NCBI GenBank assembly: GCA_946404865.1
Contig: CAMJFC010000004.1
Span: 1 to 64,000 of the forward strand
DNA from: an uncultured Prevotellaceae bacterium
Lineage (GTDB): Bacteria; Bacteroidota; Bacteroidia; Bacteroidales; Bacteroidaceae
Reading direction: 5' to 3'
DNA length: 64,000 bases
A program made the translations under genes and the position numbers. Each line of letters starts with the position of its first letter. Position 1 is the stretch's first letter. Below are positions 37,009 through 47,414 of the stretch, piece after piece. The notes below the pieces were generated by a model. The model ran no database searches, was not told the origin of the DNA, and saw nothing but the letters and a program-made list of their open reading frames with translations.

Positions 37009-39774
37009 ATGGCAAAGAAAAACCAATTAGGATATAAAGATATTGAGGAGCGATTGATGGCGTTCAAGAGCCATGAAACGCCAGCCGAAGAAGTAGGCTT
37101 TCGTATCTTGTACGCTTTTGGAAAAAGCGAGAAGGATATCTCGCGTTATAAAGAAGGAAAAGGGGTTTTAAAGACCTTTGACGGTTTGCTGATTAAGGGA
37201 CTGTTCTGCTATCGTGATGCAAGTAGCACAAGACTTTCAGCAGAACTGGAAAGTCTGAAAGCTAACATGCAAGTGTTGAAAGCAGCACCCAAAATCATTG
37301 CTGTCAGTGATGGGGACACCATATTGGCATACGACCTTAGGGAAAAGGACACATACGAGAATCCAGTTGACCGCTTGTATTGTGATTTTGCATTCTTCTA
37401 TCCATTGATGGATGTGGAGCGTGTTCACTATATAGAGGAAAGTCCGGCAGATGTGAAGGCCGCAGAGAAACTGGCCAAACTTCACGACGAACTTCGTGCC
37501 TACAATGAATTTCGGAGTGACAGCGATTTACACGACCTCAATATCTTTATTACCCGGCTGCTGTTCTGCTTCTTCGCAGAAGACACGGGTATATTTGAGG
37601 AAAACTTGTTTACATCGAGTATCATTCGATATACCAAGGAAGATGGAAGTGATTTGTCTCAATATCTGAATGACACCTTTAACATCATGGATGTGTCATT
37701 GAGAAATAGGGACATTACGAGCATCGTCAAACAGTTCCCATACGTCAACGGCGGATTATTCTCACGGCATATTCAAATCCCGTCAATGGGAGCCAAAGCA
37801 AGGAAAATCATCATTGAATGTGGAGAATTGGACTGGAAGGACATCAATCCCGACATTTTCGGCAGCATGATTCAGGCTGTGGTCAATCCTGAGGAGCGTG
37901 CCAGCATGGGGATGCACTATACGTCGGTGCCCAATATCATGAAGGTCATCAATCCGCTTTTTCTTGATGAACTGCGTGGAGAATACAATCGGCTCAATGA
38001 GTTTTACGAGCAGAAACTTCAAATGAAAAATTTAGGGGCACTGTCCGCCAATCAATTTTACGAGGAAGTCAAGCCTATTATTAAGAAGTGTAATGCTCTT
38101 TTGAAACGAATGAGCAAGATGAAATTCTTCGACCCGGCTTGTGGCAGTGGCAATTTTCTGATTATCACTTACAAAAGTCTGAGGTTCCTTGAAATGGATA
38201 TTCTCAATCTACAACGGAAATGCACCACGGATAGGACAATTCTCTTTGTGGATAACAGTGTCATCAGTCTTAGCCAATTTTATGGCATTGAATTGCTGGA
38301 TTTTCCGCATGAGGTGGCCATGCTCTCTCTTTGGCTGGCCGAGCATCAAATGAATACCAAACTCAATGAGAGTTTTGGCATCAATACCCATGCATTGCCT
38401 CTTAAAAATATAACACAAATTGTTTGTGGAAATGCGTGCCGTATAGATTGGAATGAGGTGTGCCCGCATACACCCGATGAAGAAGTTTTCATTTTTGGTA
38501 ATCCACCTTATTTAGGAAGTCGCAATCAAGATAACGGACAAAAAGCAGACATGGATATTGTTTTCCCATCTCGTTTTATCGGTTATAGAAAACTTGATTA
38601 TATATCTTGTTGGTTTTATAAAGGAGTTCAATATATTAAAGGAGCCAATGCGCAATATGCTTTTGTATCAACAAATTCGATTATTTTAGGAGAACAAGTT
38701 AGCCTTTTATGGAATGTTCTTTTGAATGAATTTGATGTTGAAATATCTTTCGCATATACTGTATTTAAATGGGAGAATAATGCAAAATACAATGCTGCTG
38801 TTTCTGTGATTATTTTGGGAATTTCAAACAAGAGTTCTAAGTCAAAATATATCTATACAGAATCTGAAAGGAAAAAAGTAGACATAATACCTCCCTCTTT
38901 AAACGAAAAAGCATCGTTTAATGTTGATAAACAAACTAAAAGCATATCAAATTTGCCTGAAATGAGAAGAGGGAATATGCCTAATGATAAAGAATATCTC
39001 AGATTATCCCCACAAGAAAAGGATGATATTATTAGCAAATATGGCAATGCAGGAAAATTCATTCGAAGACAAATTGGTGCCGATGAATTTATCAATTCTG
39101 TCATTCGATATTGTTATTGGATACCTGATGAATCCCTTAATGAAGCTATGGAAATTGAGCCGATAAGAATTGCGGTAGAAAAAGTAAGGGATTATAGAAT
39201 TAACAGCAAAGACAAAACACTCCATATACAAGCACTTAGACCACATCAAATGAGAGAGTTTTTTGAATGTGGAGAAATGTCGCTACTTGTACCTATTGTA
39301 TCATCTGAGAGTCGTGAATATATTCCTATAGGATTTGTGCCTCAATTTACAATTATTCCAAATTCAGCACAAGTCGTATATAATGCTAACGTATATCTAT
39401 TTGGATTATTAACATCTAAACTTCATATGATATGGACTAAATATAATGCAGGAAGATTGGATAATAGGATTAGATATTCCATATTCCTTTGCTACAATAC
39501 TTTTCCTGTACCAAATGTATCGTTAGAAAAGAAGACCGAAATTGAGGAAGCAGCAGAGAACATACTAATTACCCGAGAGTATTACCCTGAAAAGACTTTG
39601 GCCGAACTGTATGATCCAGACAAGATGCCGCAAGATTTGCGTGAGGCACACGCTCAACTTGACGATATTGTGGAAAGTTGCTATCCCGGTTATCCATTCC
39701 ATAACGATGAAGCACGATTGGAATGCCTTTTCAAACTCTACGAGAAAATGACAAGGGTAGAAAAAAACAAATAG
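37009..39774 (+). CDS. Class I N6-adenine DNA methyltransferase (MmeI/type IIG-like architecture)
   Basis: 921 aa; FFDPACGSGNFLIITYKSLR (motif I) and FIFGNPPYLGSRNQ (NPPY motif IV); helical spacer FITRLLFCFFAEDTGIFEENLFTS. Confidence 0.92.
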   Translation: MAKKNQLGYKDIEERLMAFKSHETPAEEVGFRILYAFGKSEKDISRYKEGKGVLKTFDGLLIKGLFCYRDASSTRLSAELESLKANMQVLKAAPKIIAVSDGDTILAYDLREKDTYENPVDRLYCDFAFFYPLMDVERVHYIEESPADVKAAEKLAKLHDELRAYNEFRSDSDLHDLNIFITRLLFCFFAEDTGIFEENLFTSSIIRYTKEDGSDLSQYLNDTFNIMDVSLRNRDITSIVKQFPYVNGGLFSRHIQIPSMGAKARKIIIECGELDWKDINPDIFGSMIQAVVNPEERASMGMHYTSVPNIMKVINPLFLDELRGEYNRLNEFYEQKLQMKNLGALSANQFYEEVKPIIKKCNALLKRMSKMKFFDPACGSGNFLIITYKSLRFLEMDILNLQRKCTTDRTILFVDNSVISLSQFYGIELLDFPHEVAMLSLWLAEHQMNTKLNESFGINTHALPLKNITQIVCGNACRIDWNEVCPHTPDEEVFIFGNPPYLGSRNQDNGQKADMDIVFPSRFIGYRKLDYISCWFYKGVQYIKGANAQYAFVSTNSIILGEQVSLLWNVLLNEFDVEISFAYTVFKWENNAKYNAAVSVIILGISNKSSKSKYIYTESERKKVDIIPPSLNEKASFNVDKQTKSISNLPEMRRGNMPNDKEYLRLSPQEKDDIISKYGNAGKFIRRQIGADEFINSVIRYCYWIPDESLNEAMEIEPIRIAVEKVRDYRINSKDKTLHIQALRPHQMREFFECGEMSLLVPIVSSESREYIPIGFVPQFTIIPNSAQVVYNANVYLFGLLTSKLHMIWTKYNAGRLDNRIRYSIFLCYNTFPVPNVSLEKKTEIEEAAENILITREYYPEKTLAELYDPDKMPQDLREAHAQLDDIVESCYPGYPFHNDEARLECLFKLYEKMTRVEKNK

Positions 39775-39785
39775 AATGATGCATT

Positions 39786-41144
39786 ATGGAAGAAAAGAGC
39801 GTCTTTGAAGCTATCCGTCATACAGACGAGAATGGCAAAGAGTATTGGCTGGCTCGTGAGATGGCCACTGCCATAGGCTATAAAGATTATCGCAACTTCA
39901 AGAGTGTGATAGATAAGGCCCAACTGTTGTGCAAGGATAACAACGCAAGAGTGGAAGACCATTTCGTTGAGTATAACGAAATGGTAGAGGTGGGGTCTGG
40001 TGCCCGTCGCTCACTGACGTCCTATCAATTATCGCGCTATGCCTGTCTGCTTATTGCTATGAATATCAATGGCAAGAAGCCACAGGCTTTGCAGGCTTTG
40101 GAATACTTTTCGGGTAAGCAGGAAGTATCGAAAGGTGTTGATATGTATGAAGATACTGACATTATTTTCTTTTCCGACCCAGAGGGCAACCTGCGTGTGC
40201 AATTGTTTTTTGATGGCGACACGGTGTGGACAACACAGAAGCGTATAGCAGACATCTTTCAAGTGGACGTAAGAACCGTGAGTTATCATATTGGAGAAAT
40301 TTTTGAAACCGGTGAATTAAACAAGTACTCAGTTGTCCGAAAAAATTGGATAACTGCAGCGGATGGGAAGCGATATGAGACGAACATTTACAATTTGGAT
40401 GTCATCATCGCTGTAGGATACCGGGTAAATAGTTACAAGGCTACACGATTCCGCCAGTGGGCCACCCACACACTCACCCAATATATCAAGAATGGCTTCG
40501 TCGTCGATGATGAAAGATTCAAGTATGGCAACCAATGGACAGACAGCAAGTTTGAGCAGCTCTTGGAGCGCATCAGGGAAATTAGGGCTTCAGAACGGAT
40601 GGCTTACCAAAAGATAACCGATATCTATGCCACATCATGTGATTATCAAAAGGATGCCATCGAGACAAGGGAATTCTATGCGAAGGTGCAGAACAAGCTA
40701 CATTGGGCAATCGCAGGACATACAACGGCAGAGATTGTATATATGAACGCAGATGCCTCAAAACTGAATATGGGACTGACCACATGGGCACAGGCACCAG
40801 ATGGAAAAATCCTGAAGTCGGACGTAGCCATTGCCAAGAATTATCTATCGGAAGAGCATATCAAGGAGTTGAATCGTATAGTTGATGCATATATAAGTCT
40901 GGCAGAGACAAGGGCAAAGAACCATCGTCCTACGACAATGCAGCAGTGGGCAGAATTTCTGGACAACTTTCTCACGCTCGCTTCCTATCCCATATTGATG
41001 GACAAAGGAAAAGTTACCGCATTGCAAGCTAAGCTAAAGGCTTACGAAGAGTATGACAAATATAGACTGATACAAGACAGACTATATATGTCTGACTTCG
41101 ACAAGGAGGTAAAGCGTTTGAAAGATGAAATGGGTTTAGACTGA
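39786..41144 (+). CDS. DinD-like N-terminal domain fused to RhuM-like protein
   Basis: FEAIRHTDENGKEYWLAREMATAIGYKDYRNFKSVIDKAQLLC...GARRSLTSYQLSRYACLLIAMNINGKKPQ (DinD/BRO-N) followed by LFFDGDTVWTTQKRIADIFQVDVRTVSYHIGEIFETGELNKYSVVRKNWITAADGKRYETNIYNLDVIIAVGYRVNSYKATRFRQWA (RhuM). Confidence 0.88.
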   Translation: MEEKSVFEAIRHTDENGKEYWLAREMATAIGYKDYRNFKSVIDKAQLLCKDNNARVEDHFVEYNEMVEVGSGARRSLTSYQLSRYACLLIAMNINGKKPQALQALEYFSGKQEVSKGVDMYEDTDIIFFSDPEGNLRVQLFFDGDTVWTTQKRIADIFQVDVRTVSYHIGEIFETGELNKYSVVRKNWITAADGKRYETNIYNLDVIIAVGYRVNSYKATRFRQWATHTLTQYIKNGFVVDDERFKYGNQWTDSKFEQLLERIREIRASERMAYQKITDIYATSCDYQKDAIETREFYAKVQNKLHWAIAGHTTAEIVYMNADASKLNMGLTTWAQAPDGKILKSDVAIAKNYLSEEHIKELNRIVDAYISLAETRAKNHRPTTMQQWAEFLDNFLTLASYPILMDKGKVTALQAKLKAYEEYDKYRLIQDRLYMSDFDKEVKRLKDEMGLD

Positions 41145-41170
41145 TACAACTACTTACAACAACGATTTCA

Positions 41171-43204
41171 ATGGTACAAAATACAAACAGCATAGTTGAC
41201 ATCAACTATCAGCAGACAGGACAAGCCAGTGCGACCAATGAACTTGGGATGCGTGAAATGCAAGCAAAGGCTTACGAGGCACGTGACAAACGATTCCTCC
41301 TTATTAAGGCACCTCCGGCATCTGGCAAGAGCCGTGCCCTCATGTTTATCGCACTCGACAAACTATGCCATCAGGGGCTGAAAAAAGTAGTGGTTGCCGT
41401 GCCCGAGAAAAGCATTGGCCGCTCGTTTCAGAATACGGCATTGAAGCCCTACGGATTCTTCGAAGATTGGAAGGTCGCACCGTATTTTAATCTGACAGAT
41501 GTTAAGAACGAGAAAGACAAGAAAGGGCGTTTCATTGAGTTTTTCAGTCAAGACAGTGCCAAGATATTGGTATGTGCACATGCCACACTGCGTAATGGCA
41601 TGAAGGAAATCTCTGATGATGCCTTCAATGACACATTGCTGGCCATCGATGAATTTCACCATACGAGCGCAGATGCCAACTCCAATCTGGGTGATGTGGT
41701 GCGCCGTGTGATGAACAATTCCACGGGGCATATTGTAGCCATGACTGGCAGTTACTTCCGTGGTGATGGTGTACCTGTTCTTCGGGTTGAAGATGAAGCA
41801 AGATTTTTCCCTGTCACATACAACTATTACCAACAACTCAATGGGTACAAATACCTGAAAAATCTGGTCTTGGGCTATCACTTCTATCATGGTAGTTATC
41901 TCGATCACATCGGTGAAGTACTCGACACCACCAAGAAAACCATCATCCATATACCCAGTGTGAATGCCCGGGCATCTACAAAGTTGGGAAAATATACTGA
42001 GACCGATGAAATCATGAAAATCATCGGCACCACCGAATATAAAGACTACAATACAGGCATTTACCACATCCGTACAAAGGATGGGCGGTTATTGAAGGTG
42101 GCCGACTTGGTGGAGGATGATGCCAAAGAGCGCAACATGGTGCAGGGCTATCTGCTGAACATGAAACGGGCAGATGACATGGATATCATCATAGCCCTTG
42201 GCACCGCCAAAGAAGGCTTTGATTGGCAGTGGTGTGAAGTGTGCCTCACTGTTGGCGTAAGGGGGTCTCTCACGGAAGTGATACAAATCATCGGGCGATG
42301 CACAAGAGACTGCGAAGGAAAGGAAACCGCCAAATTCATCAATCTGATAGCCATGCCAGAGGCCGACCAGGCCGACGTGAAAGTAGCGGTCAACGATTTC
42401 TTGAAAGCCATCACCGCCTCACTGCTGATGGAGCAGGTAATGGCTCCCAGTTGGCATTTCAAGACAGTAAAAGATGAAGATGGCGATGACGGAAGGAACG
42501 ACCCAAGAACCCTTGTTGTGGAAGGCCTCAAACCATTATCATCTGACAAGACCCGGCTTATCGTGCAAGAGCAGCTTGACGACCTCAAAGCAGCCGTGCT
42601 GCAAGACGAAATGGTGGTAAGAGCCATCAGTGGCAGCACAACCGCTGAAACCATCACCAAGACTCTAATACCAAAGATTATCCGCGAGAAATATCCCGAA
42701 CTGAGTGAAGAAGAGGTCGAGGAAGTGAGGGAGCACCTGTTGTTGGACACCATTGTCAAAGGCAATGACATCGTGGATGAGAAAGGAAATCCCATAGATA
42801 CCACGATAGATGATACCGAAAGTGAAAGTGAGGGCGAAAGACTTATCAAGTTGGCCAACCGCTTCATCAACATAGACAAGCTCTCCATCAACCTCATTGA
42901 CACCATCAATCCTTTCCAAAGGGCATACGAAGTTTTGTCTAAGCAGGTGGATGCCCCGACCCTCAAAATCATTCAGGACACCATAGCAGAGCAGAAATTT
43001 GACATGGACTTGGAACAGGCCATTATTTTATGCAAGGGGCCTGTGAAAGAATATGTTGCAGCCCACGATGGCCATCTACCAGATTTGAATTCTCCAGACC
43101 CCAAGGTGAGAGAACTTGCCATCGCATATCTTAAAATCAAAAACCTCAAAATCAGAAAGATGATGGGGCTTGAATATGAACCAGACAAAAAGGAGAATAA
43201 ATGA
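41171..43204 (+). CDS. SF2 DEAD/DEAH helicase (restriction-type)
   Basis: RDKRFLLIKAPPASGKSRALMFIALDKL (Walker A), LLAIDEFHHTS (Walker B), VIQIIGRCTRD (motif VI). Confidence 0.88.
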   Translation: MVQNTNSIVDINYQQTGQASATNELGMREMQAKAYEARDKRFLLIKAPPASGKSRALMFIALDKLCHQGLKKVVVAVPEKSIGRSFQNTALKPYGFFEDWKVAPYFNLTDVKNEKDKKGRFIEFFSQDSAKILVCAHATLRNGMKEISDDAFNDTLLAIDEFHHTSADANSNLGDVVRRVMNNSTGHIVAMTGSYFRGDGVPVLRVEDEARFFPVTYNYYQQLNGYKYLKNLVLGYHFYHGSYLDHIGEVLDTTKKTIIHIPSVNARASTKLGKYTETDEIMKIIGTTEYKDYNTGIYHIRTKDGRLLKVADLVEDDAKERNMVQGYLLNMKRADDMDIIIALGTAKEGFDWQWCEVCLTVGVRGSLTEVIQIIGRCTRDCEGKETAKFINLIAMPEADQADVKVAVNDFLKAITASLLMEQVMAPSWHFKTVKDEDGDDGRNDPRTLVVEGLKPLSSDKTRLIVQEQLDDLKAAVLQDEMVVRAISGSTTAETITKTLIPKIIREKYPELSEEEVEEVREHLLLDTIVKGNDIVDEKGNPIDTTIDDTESESEGERLIKLANRFINIDKLSINLIDTINPFQRAYEVLSKQVDAPTLKIIQDTIAEQKFDMDLEQAIILCKGPVKEYVAAHDGHLPDLNSPDPKVRELAIAYLKIKNLKIRKMMGLEYEPDKKENK

Positions 43205-43467
43205 TGGAATGGCCTAAAGAATTGTTGGAATTATTCGAAGATCCTTTGTTTGATGGTGTCCGACCCAAAGCCAAGGCACCAACTGCAGATGACAGGTTGG
43301 TGGCCAAATTGGAAGAAGTGACAAAATGGGTAGAGGAACATGATGGAAAACTGCCTGAAAAAACTGGTGGACTGAAAGAGAAACTTTTGGAGGCATCCCT
43401 CGTGGCATTAAGGAAACAGGCCACCGATGGTTTACGGGAATACGACAGACTGCATCTATTGGATTAG
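43201..43467 (+). CDS. Small helicase-associated-like protein (88 aa)
   Basis: ATGA overlap with helicase; VTKWVEEHDGKLPE resembles helicase C-terminal VKEYVAAHDGHLPD. Confidence 0.65.
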   Translation: MMEWPKELLELFEDPLFDGVRPKAKAPTADDRLVAKLEEVTKWVEEHDGKLPEKTGGLKEKLLEASLVALRKQATDGLREYDRLHLLD

Positions 43468-43470
43468 CAT

Positions 43471-44682
43471 ATGGATATAGACAAAGAACTGGAAGAATTG
43501 TTCAACGACCCATTGCTTGACATCGGCGATAGGGAACAAAAACTGTTTGACATGCCCGATGACATGAGACGTGTCATCAAAGACAAGAAAAAGCCTGAGT
43601 TTGTGGCACAACACAAGTTGTGTGAGGACTTTGACCAGTTCCGGCCATTGTTTGAGAGTGTTCATAAAGACCTCAAAGAAGGCCGGCGAAGCCTGCTGCG
43701 TATTGCAAAAACCACCAATATGCAAGAAGGCCATTTCTATCTCGTGTCAGGACAAATGGTATATCTGTCTCAGATTGGCGATACTCAAAGGAATGACAAC
43801 GGCTTGATGGATGGTCGTACTCGCTGTATCTATGAGAACGGAACTGAATCCAACGTGCTGCTCCAGACATTAAGGAAAAATGTCGTCAGTGACGGATATG
43901 CTGTTAGTGACACTGAGAATGAGGCAGATGGGAACTTCTTCAATCATACAGACATTCTGCAAGAGGATAAGGTGACTGGGTATATCTATGTGTTGAAGTC
44001 GTTGTCGCAAGAGCCGAAAATATCGGAGCAGAAGAATCTTTATAAGATAGGCTTCACCACCAACAAGGTGGAAGAGCGCATAGCCAACGCCGAGCACGAA
44101 CCCACATACTTGATGGCTCCTGTCAAGATTGTCAGCACATACAAGATAGTCAACATGAACTCACACAAGTTTGAGTCGCTCTTGCATCAGGTCATTGAGA
44201 ATGTGAATTTCAAAATAACTGTCAATGATGACAACGGCCAGCCCCATGAGGCCACAGAATGGTACGTCGTTCCATTGGATATTGTAGATACCATCATACA
44301 TAAAATCATGGATGGAAGCATCATCGAATATACCTATAATTCAAGGGAAGGGTGTCTTGAAAGGCATATCGTGAAAAAGCAATCAAAACTTGACCTCAAA
44401 GGATTTAAGGTATTGACCCTCAATATCAAGAAAGGGTTTTACGATGCCATTATCAAAGGCGAAAAGAAGGAAGAGTATCGTGAAGTGAAACAGACAACCA
44501 TTAACAAATACACATTCATTGATGAAGCAGATGGCAAACGTTATCTGCGAAGATACGACTTCATTCATTTCTTTGTTGGCTACAATAAAGACAGAGAGAG
44601 CGCCATTGTGGAAGTCGTTGACACAACTTATGAGAATGGTATAGTAGTTTACCATTTAGGCCGGATTATGGAAGTAAACTAA
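43471..44682 (+). CDS. GIY-YIG nuclease (T5orf172-like) with C-terminal ASCH-like domain
   Basis: GYIYVLKSLSQEPKISEQKNLYKIGFTTNKVEERIANAEHEPTYL; C-terminal VLTLNIKKGFYDAIIKGEKKEEYREV. Confidence 0.82.
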   Translation: MDIDKELEELFNDPLLDIGDREQKLFDMPDDMRRVIKDKKKPEFVAQHKLCEDFDQFRPLFESVHKDLKEGRRSLLRIAKTTNMQEGHFYLVSGQMVYLSQIGDTQRNDNGLMDGRTRCIYENGTESNVLLQTLRKNVVSDGYAVSDTENEADGNFFNHTDILQEDKVTGYIYVLKSLSQEPKISEQKNLYKIGFTTNKVEERIANAEHEPTYLMAPVKIVSTYKIVNMNSHKFESLLHQVIENVNFKITVNDDNGQPHEATEWYVVPLDIVDTIIHKIMDGSIIEYTYNSREGCLERHIVKKQSKLDLKGFKVLTLNIKKGFYDAIIKGEKKEEYREVKQTTINKYTFIDEADGKRYLRRYDFIHFFVGYNKDRESAIVEVVDTTYENGIVVYHLGRIMEVN

Positions 44683-44683
44683 T

Positions 44684-44794
44684 CTCAGTGTGCGCGACGA
44701 GCTTTACCGCCGTGCGGTGAAGGCTGAGTTACTGATGGCTTACCTCTCAACAGAGAATGGCGGTATTGTTTGGGGTGACAGTTCCTACAATTAA
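44684..44794 (+). pseudogene. C-terminal remnant of an unidentified ORF
   Basis: LSVRDELYRRAVKAELLMAYLSTENGGIVWGDSSYN* open frame without a plausible start, directly after the GIY-YIG stop. Confidence 0.4.
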
Positions 44795-44830
44795 TTACCA
44801 CCTCGATCAAATAGAAGAAAGCGGAGAAAA

Positions 44831-44894
44831 CCATTTGTCCGAAGCTATTAGAATAATTCGAATACCTTCGGACAAATGGTCAGGAGAGGTAATA
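44831..44894 (+). repeat. Right copy of flanking palindromic direct repeat
   Basis: CCATTTGTCCGAAGCTATTAGAATAATTCGAATACCTTCGGACAAATGGTCAGGAGAGGTAAT; 14-bp perfect arms. Confidence 0.85.
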
Positions 44895-44913
44895 TCTCAC
44901 CTCTAGCCCCTTC

Positions 44914-47286
44914 TCACCTCCTCAGCCTATAGGTCGTTCCGGCTTTTGTCTGTAGGGTATAGACGTAGTAGCCATCTTCTTTCTTCATCTTCATCTTCGC
45001 TCCCTTGAGCGCGACGGATGAACGGAGCTTTACGGCTCCTCCTTGGTGGCTGGTCAGGGTAGCCTCGGTCAGTTGGTTGTCTTTCCACGATAGGGCTACC
45101 TCCACATTGCCGCGGGCCTTCAAGCCGTGCACAGAACCTTCCGTCCAGGCGTGGGGCAGGGCGGGCAACAGATGGATGGCACCGTCGTGACTCTGCAACA
45201 GCATCTCGGCAATGCCGGCGGCACAGCCGAAGTTGCCGTCAATCTGGAAGGGCGGATGGGCATCGAACAGATTGGAATAGGTGCCGCCCATCTTCTTCTG
45301 GTCGCGCACCAAAGTCAGTTGGTCGCCGATGAGCTTGAGGGCATGGTCGCCGTCAAGCAGACGGGCCCACAGACAGACTTTCCAACCCATGCTCCAACCC
45401 GTCGAGGGGTCGCCACGGTGGATGAGCACGGTCTTGGCTGCCTCGGCTAATTCCGGGGTGCGCAACGGGGAAATCTGGTTGCTCGGATAGAGGGCGTACA
45501 GGTGTGATACATGTCGGTGGTTGTCATCGGGATTATCCCAGTCATCCAACCACTCTTGCAACTGACCGTAGCGGCCGATTTGCAAGGGGGCTAAACCCGA
45601 CAACTTCTCTTTCAGCGAGTCAGCCAGCAACGTGCCTCTCGTTGATTTTTCCATCCCCAAGATTTTTTGTGCTTCTATGACATGCTCGAACAGGTCGCGC
45701 ACCAGTTCATTGTCCATCGTCACTCCGGCTGCTGTGGTTGCCTTGAACGGATGCTGGTTCTCGGGTGACAGACTCGGACAGATGACCCAATATCCTTTTT
45801 CCGGGTGCTTCACCATAATCTGATTCAGAAAACGGGCAGCGTTCTCCATTGTAGGATACACCTGACGAAGGAAGTCTTTGTCCTGTGTGAACAACCAATG
45901 TTCCCATAAGTGCTGACTCATCCATGCGCCACCAGTGGGCCACAAACCCGAAGGTGCCTTGTCGATGGCTCCCGTGACACGCCAGATGTCGGTGTTGTGA
46001 TGCAATACCCAGCCATCGGCACCATACATGATACGGGCACTCTCATGACCCGTATGGCTGATGTCGTCAATCAATGAGAAGAGGGGGGCAGACAACTCTG
46101 ACAGGTTGGTCACTTCGGCCGGCCAGTAGTTCATCTCTAAATTGATGTTGGTGGTGTATTTGGAGTCCCAGTTGGGAAACATCTTGTCATTCCAAATGCC
46201 TTGAAGGGTAGGGGGCTGGCAACCCGGTTGTGAGGTGCAGATGAGCAGGTAGCGGCCGAACTGGAAGTAGGTCTCTACCAGATGGGCATCGTCGTGCTCC
46301 TTGAACTGTTCCACACGGCGGTCGGTGGTCAGGTGGGCATAGCGGTCGGAGCCCAGGTCCAGCGTCACGCGGTCGTAATAGCGTCGGTAGGCCGCCAAGT
46401 GTTGCTGCCTCATCGTGCCGTAGTCTGTGGTGAGGGCACTGCGCAGCAGCTGCTCCGACTTGGCTGCGTCGTCTCCGCTGATGTCATCGTAGTGTTTGAA
46501 GTTGGTGGCGATGGAGACGTAGAGGATGGCTTCGTCGGCGTCTGTCACGCTGAGGATGCCGTCACGGCTCTCCGATGTGCCGCCCACGGTGCGCAGGGCC
46601 ACACGGCCGGTGAAGTTGACCTTGCCTTTCAAACCCTCATGGTTCGACGTGGTGCCGCTGAGGCGGATCTCGTCATTACCCTCGCTGGCTATCACCACAT
46701 CGGCATGGGGCGAGGTCAGCATGGCAGTAAAGGTGACCTTGCCGGGTTCACTTGCAGTCAGTCGTACCGCGATGACATTGCTGCTCAAGGAGGAGATGTA
46801 CTCACGCTGGTAGGTGACACCGCCGGCGGTATAACGTGTGATGGCGCGGGCGGAGTCCAAAGACAACTCACGGTAGTAATCGGTATAGGCACCCTGTCCG
46901 GGTACATGGATATAGAGGTCGCCGAACGGTTGGTAGGGCATGCCGTGGTTGGTCTTACTCTGCACATGGGCGGTGGCCATGTCTTGCGCCTCTTTGTAAC
47001 GGCCTTCCCATACCAACTGCCGCACCTTAGGCAGATACTCTAAGGCATCGGCGTTGGCATTGTTGTTGGGCTGACCCGCCCAGATGGTCTCTTCGTTCAA
47101 CTGCAAGCGGTCGGCGCTCACATTGCCGAACACCATCGCACCCAAACGGCCGTTGCCGATGGGAAGGGCCTCGTTCCAATTGGCTGCGGGGCGGTCGTAC
47201 CACAGGATATGATTGCCCGATGCCATGATGTTCGTGGTGGTCATCAGCAGAACCCATCCTGCCACGATTCTTTGTATTGTTCTCAT
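44914..47286 (-). CDS. GH95 family alpha-L-fucosidase/galactosidase
   Basis: [77 protein letters not shown]. Confidence 0.94.
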   Translation of the reverse strand: MRTIQRIVAGWVLLMTTTNIMASGNHILWYDRPAANWNEALPIGNGRLGAMVFGNVSADRLQLNEETIWAGQPNNNANADALEYLPKVRQLVWEGRYKEAQDMATAHVQSKTNHGMPYQPFGDLYIHVPGQGAYTDYYRELSLDSARAITRYTAGGVTYQREYISSLSSNVIAVRLTASEPGKVTFTAMLTSPHADVVIASEGNDEIRLSGTTSNHEGLKGKVNFTGRVALRTVGGTSESRDGILSVTDADEAILYVSIATNFKHYDDISGDDAAKSEQLLRSALTTDYGTMRQQHLAAYRRYYDRVTLDLGSDRYAHLTTDRRVEQFKEHDDAHLVETYFQFGRYLLICTSQPGCQPPTLQGIWNDKMFPNWDSKYTTNINLEMNYWPAEVTNLSELSAPLFSLIDDISHTGHESARIMYGADGWVLHHNTDIWRVTGAIDKAPSGLWPTGGAWMSQHLWEHWLFTQDKDFLRQVYPTMENAARFLNQIMVKHPEKGYWVICPSLSPENQHPFKATTAAGVTMDNELVRDLFEHVIEAQKILGMEKSTRGTLLADSLKEKLSGLAPLQIGRYGQLQEWLDDWDNPDDNHRHVSHLYALYPSNQISPLRTPELAEAAKTVLIHRGDPSTGWSMGWKVCLWARLLDGDHALKLIGDQLTLVRDQKKMGGTYSNLFDAHPPFQIDGNFGCAAGIAEMLLQSHDGAIHLLPALPHAWTEGSVHGLKARGNVEVALSWKDNQLTEATLTSHQGGAVKLRSSVALKGAKMKMKKEDGYYVYTLQTKAGTTYRLRR

Positions 47287-47370
47287 ATCGCTTAAAACTA
47301 TATAATTGAGTTTTTCCTTGTAATCTTAGAAGAAGTCGTGTCCTTCGTCGTAGCCGAAATCTTGGTAGGA

Positions 47371-47414
47371 TAAGTAACTACTCCCTCCCCTCGGGGAGGG
47401 TCGGGGAGGGGGCT
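47371..47414. repeat. GC-rich REP-like palindrome copy A
   Basis: TAACTACTCCCTCCCCTCGGGGAGGGTCGGGGAGGGGGCTTT. Confidence 0.8.

Noticed and set aside
36831-44894. Flanking repeats as Xer dif sites or Mpi-type invertible promoter repeats
   Set aside because: Arms enclose only ~21-27 bp and the two copies are in direct orientation. No recombinase gene lies in the window and no promoter lies between arms.
46282-47043. 253-aa plus-strand ORF over GH95, and 51882-52577 over the giant glycosidase
   Set aside because: Antisense shadows of clear enzyme genes with no recognisable motif.
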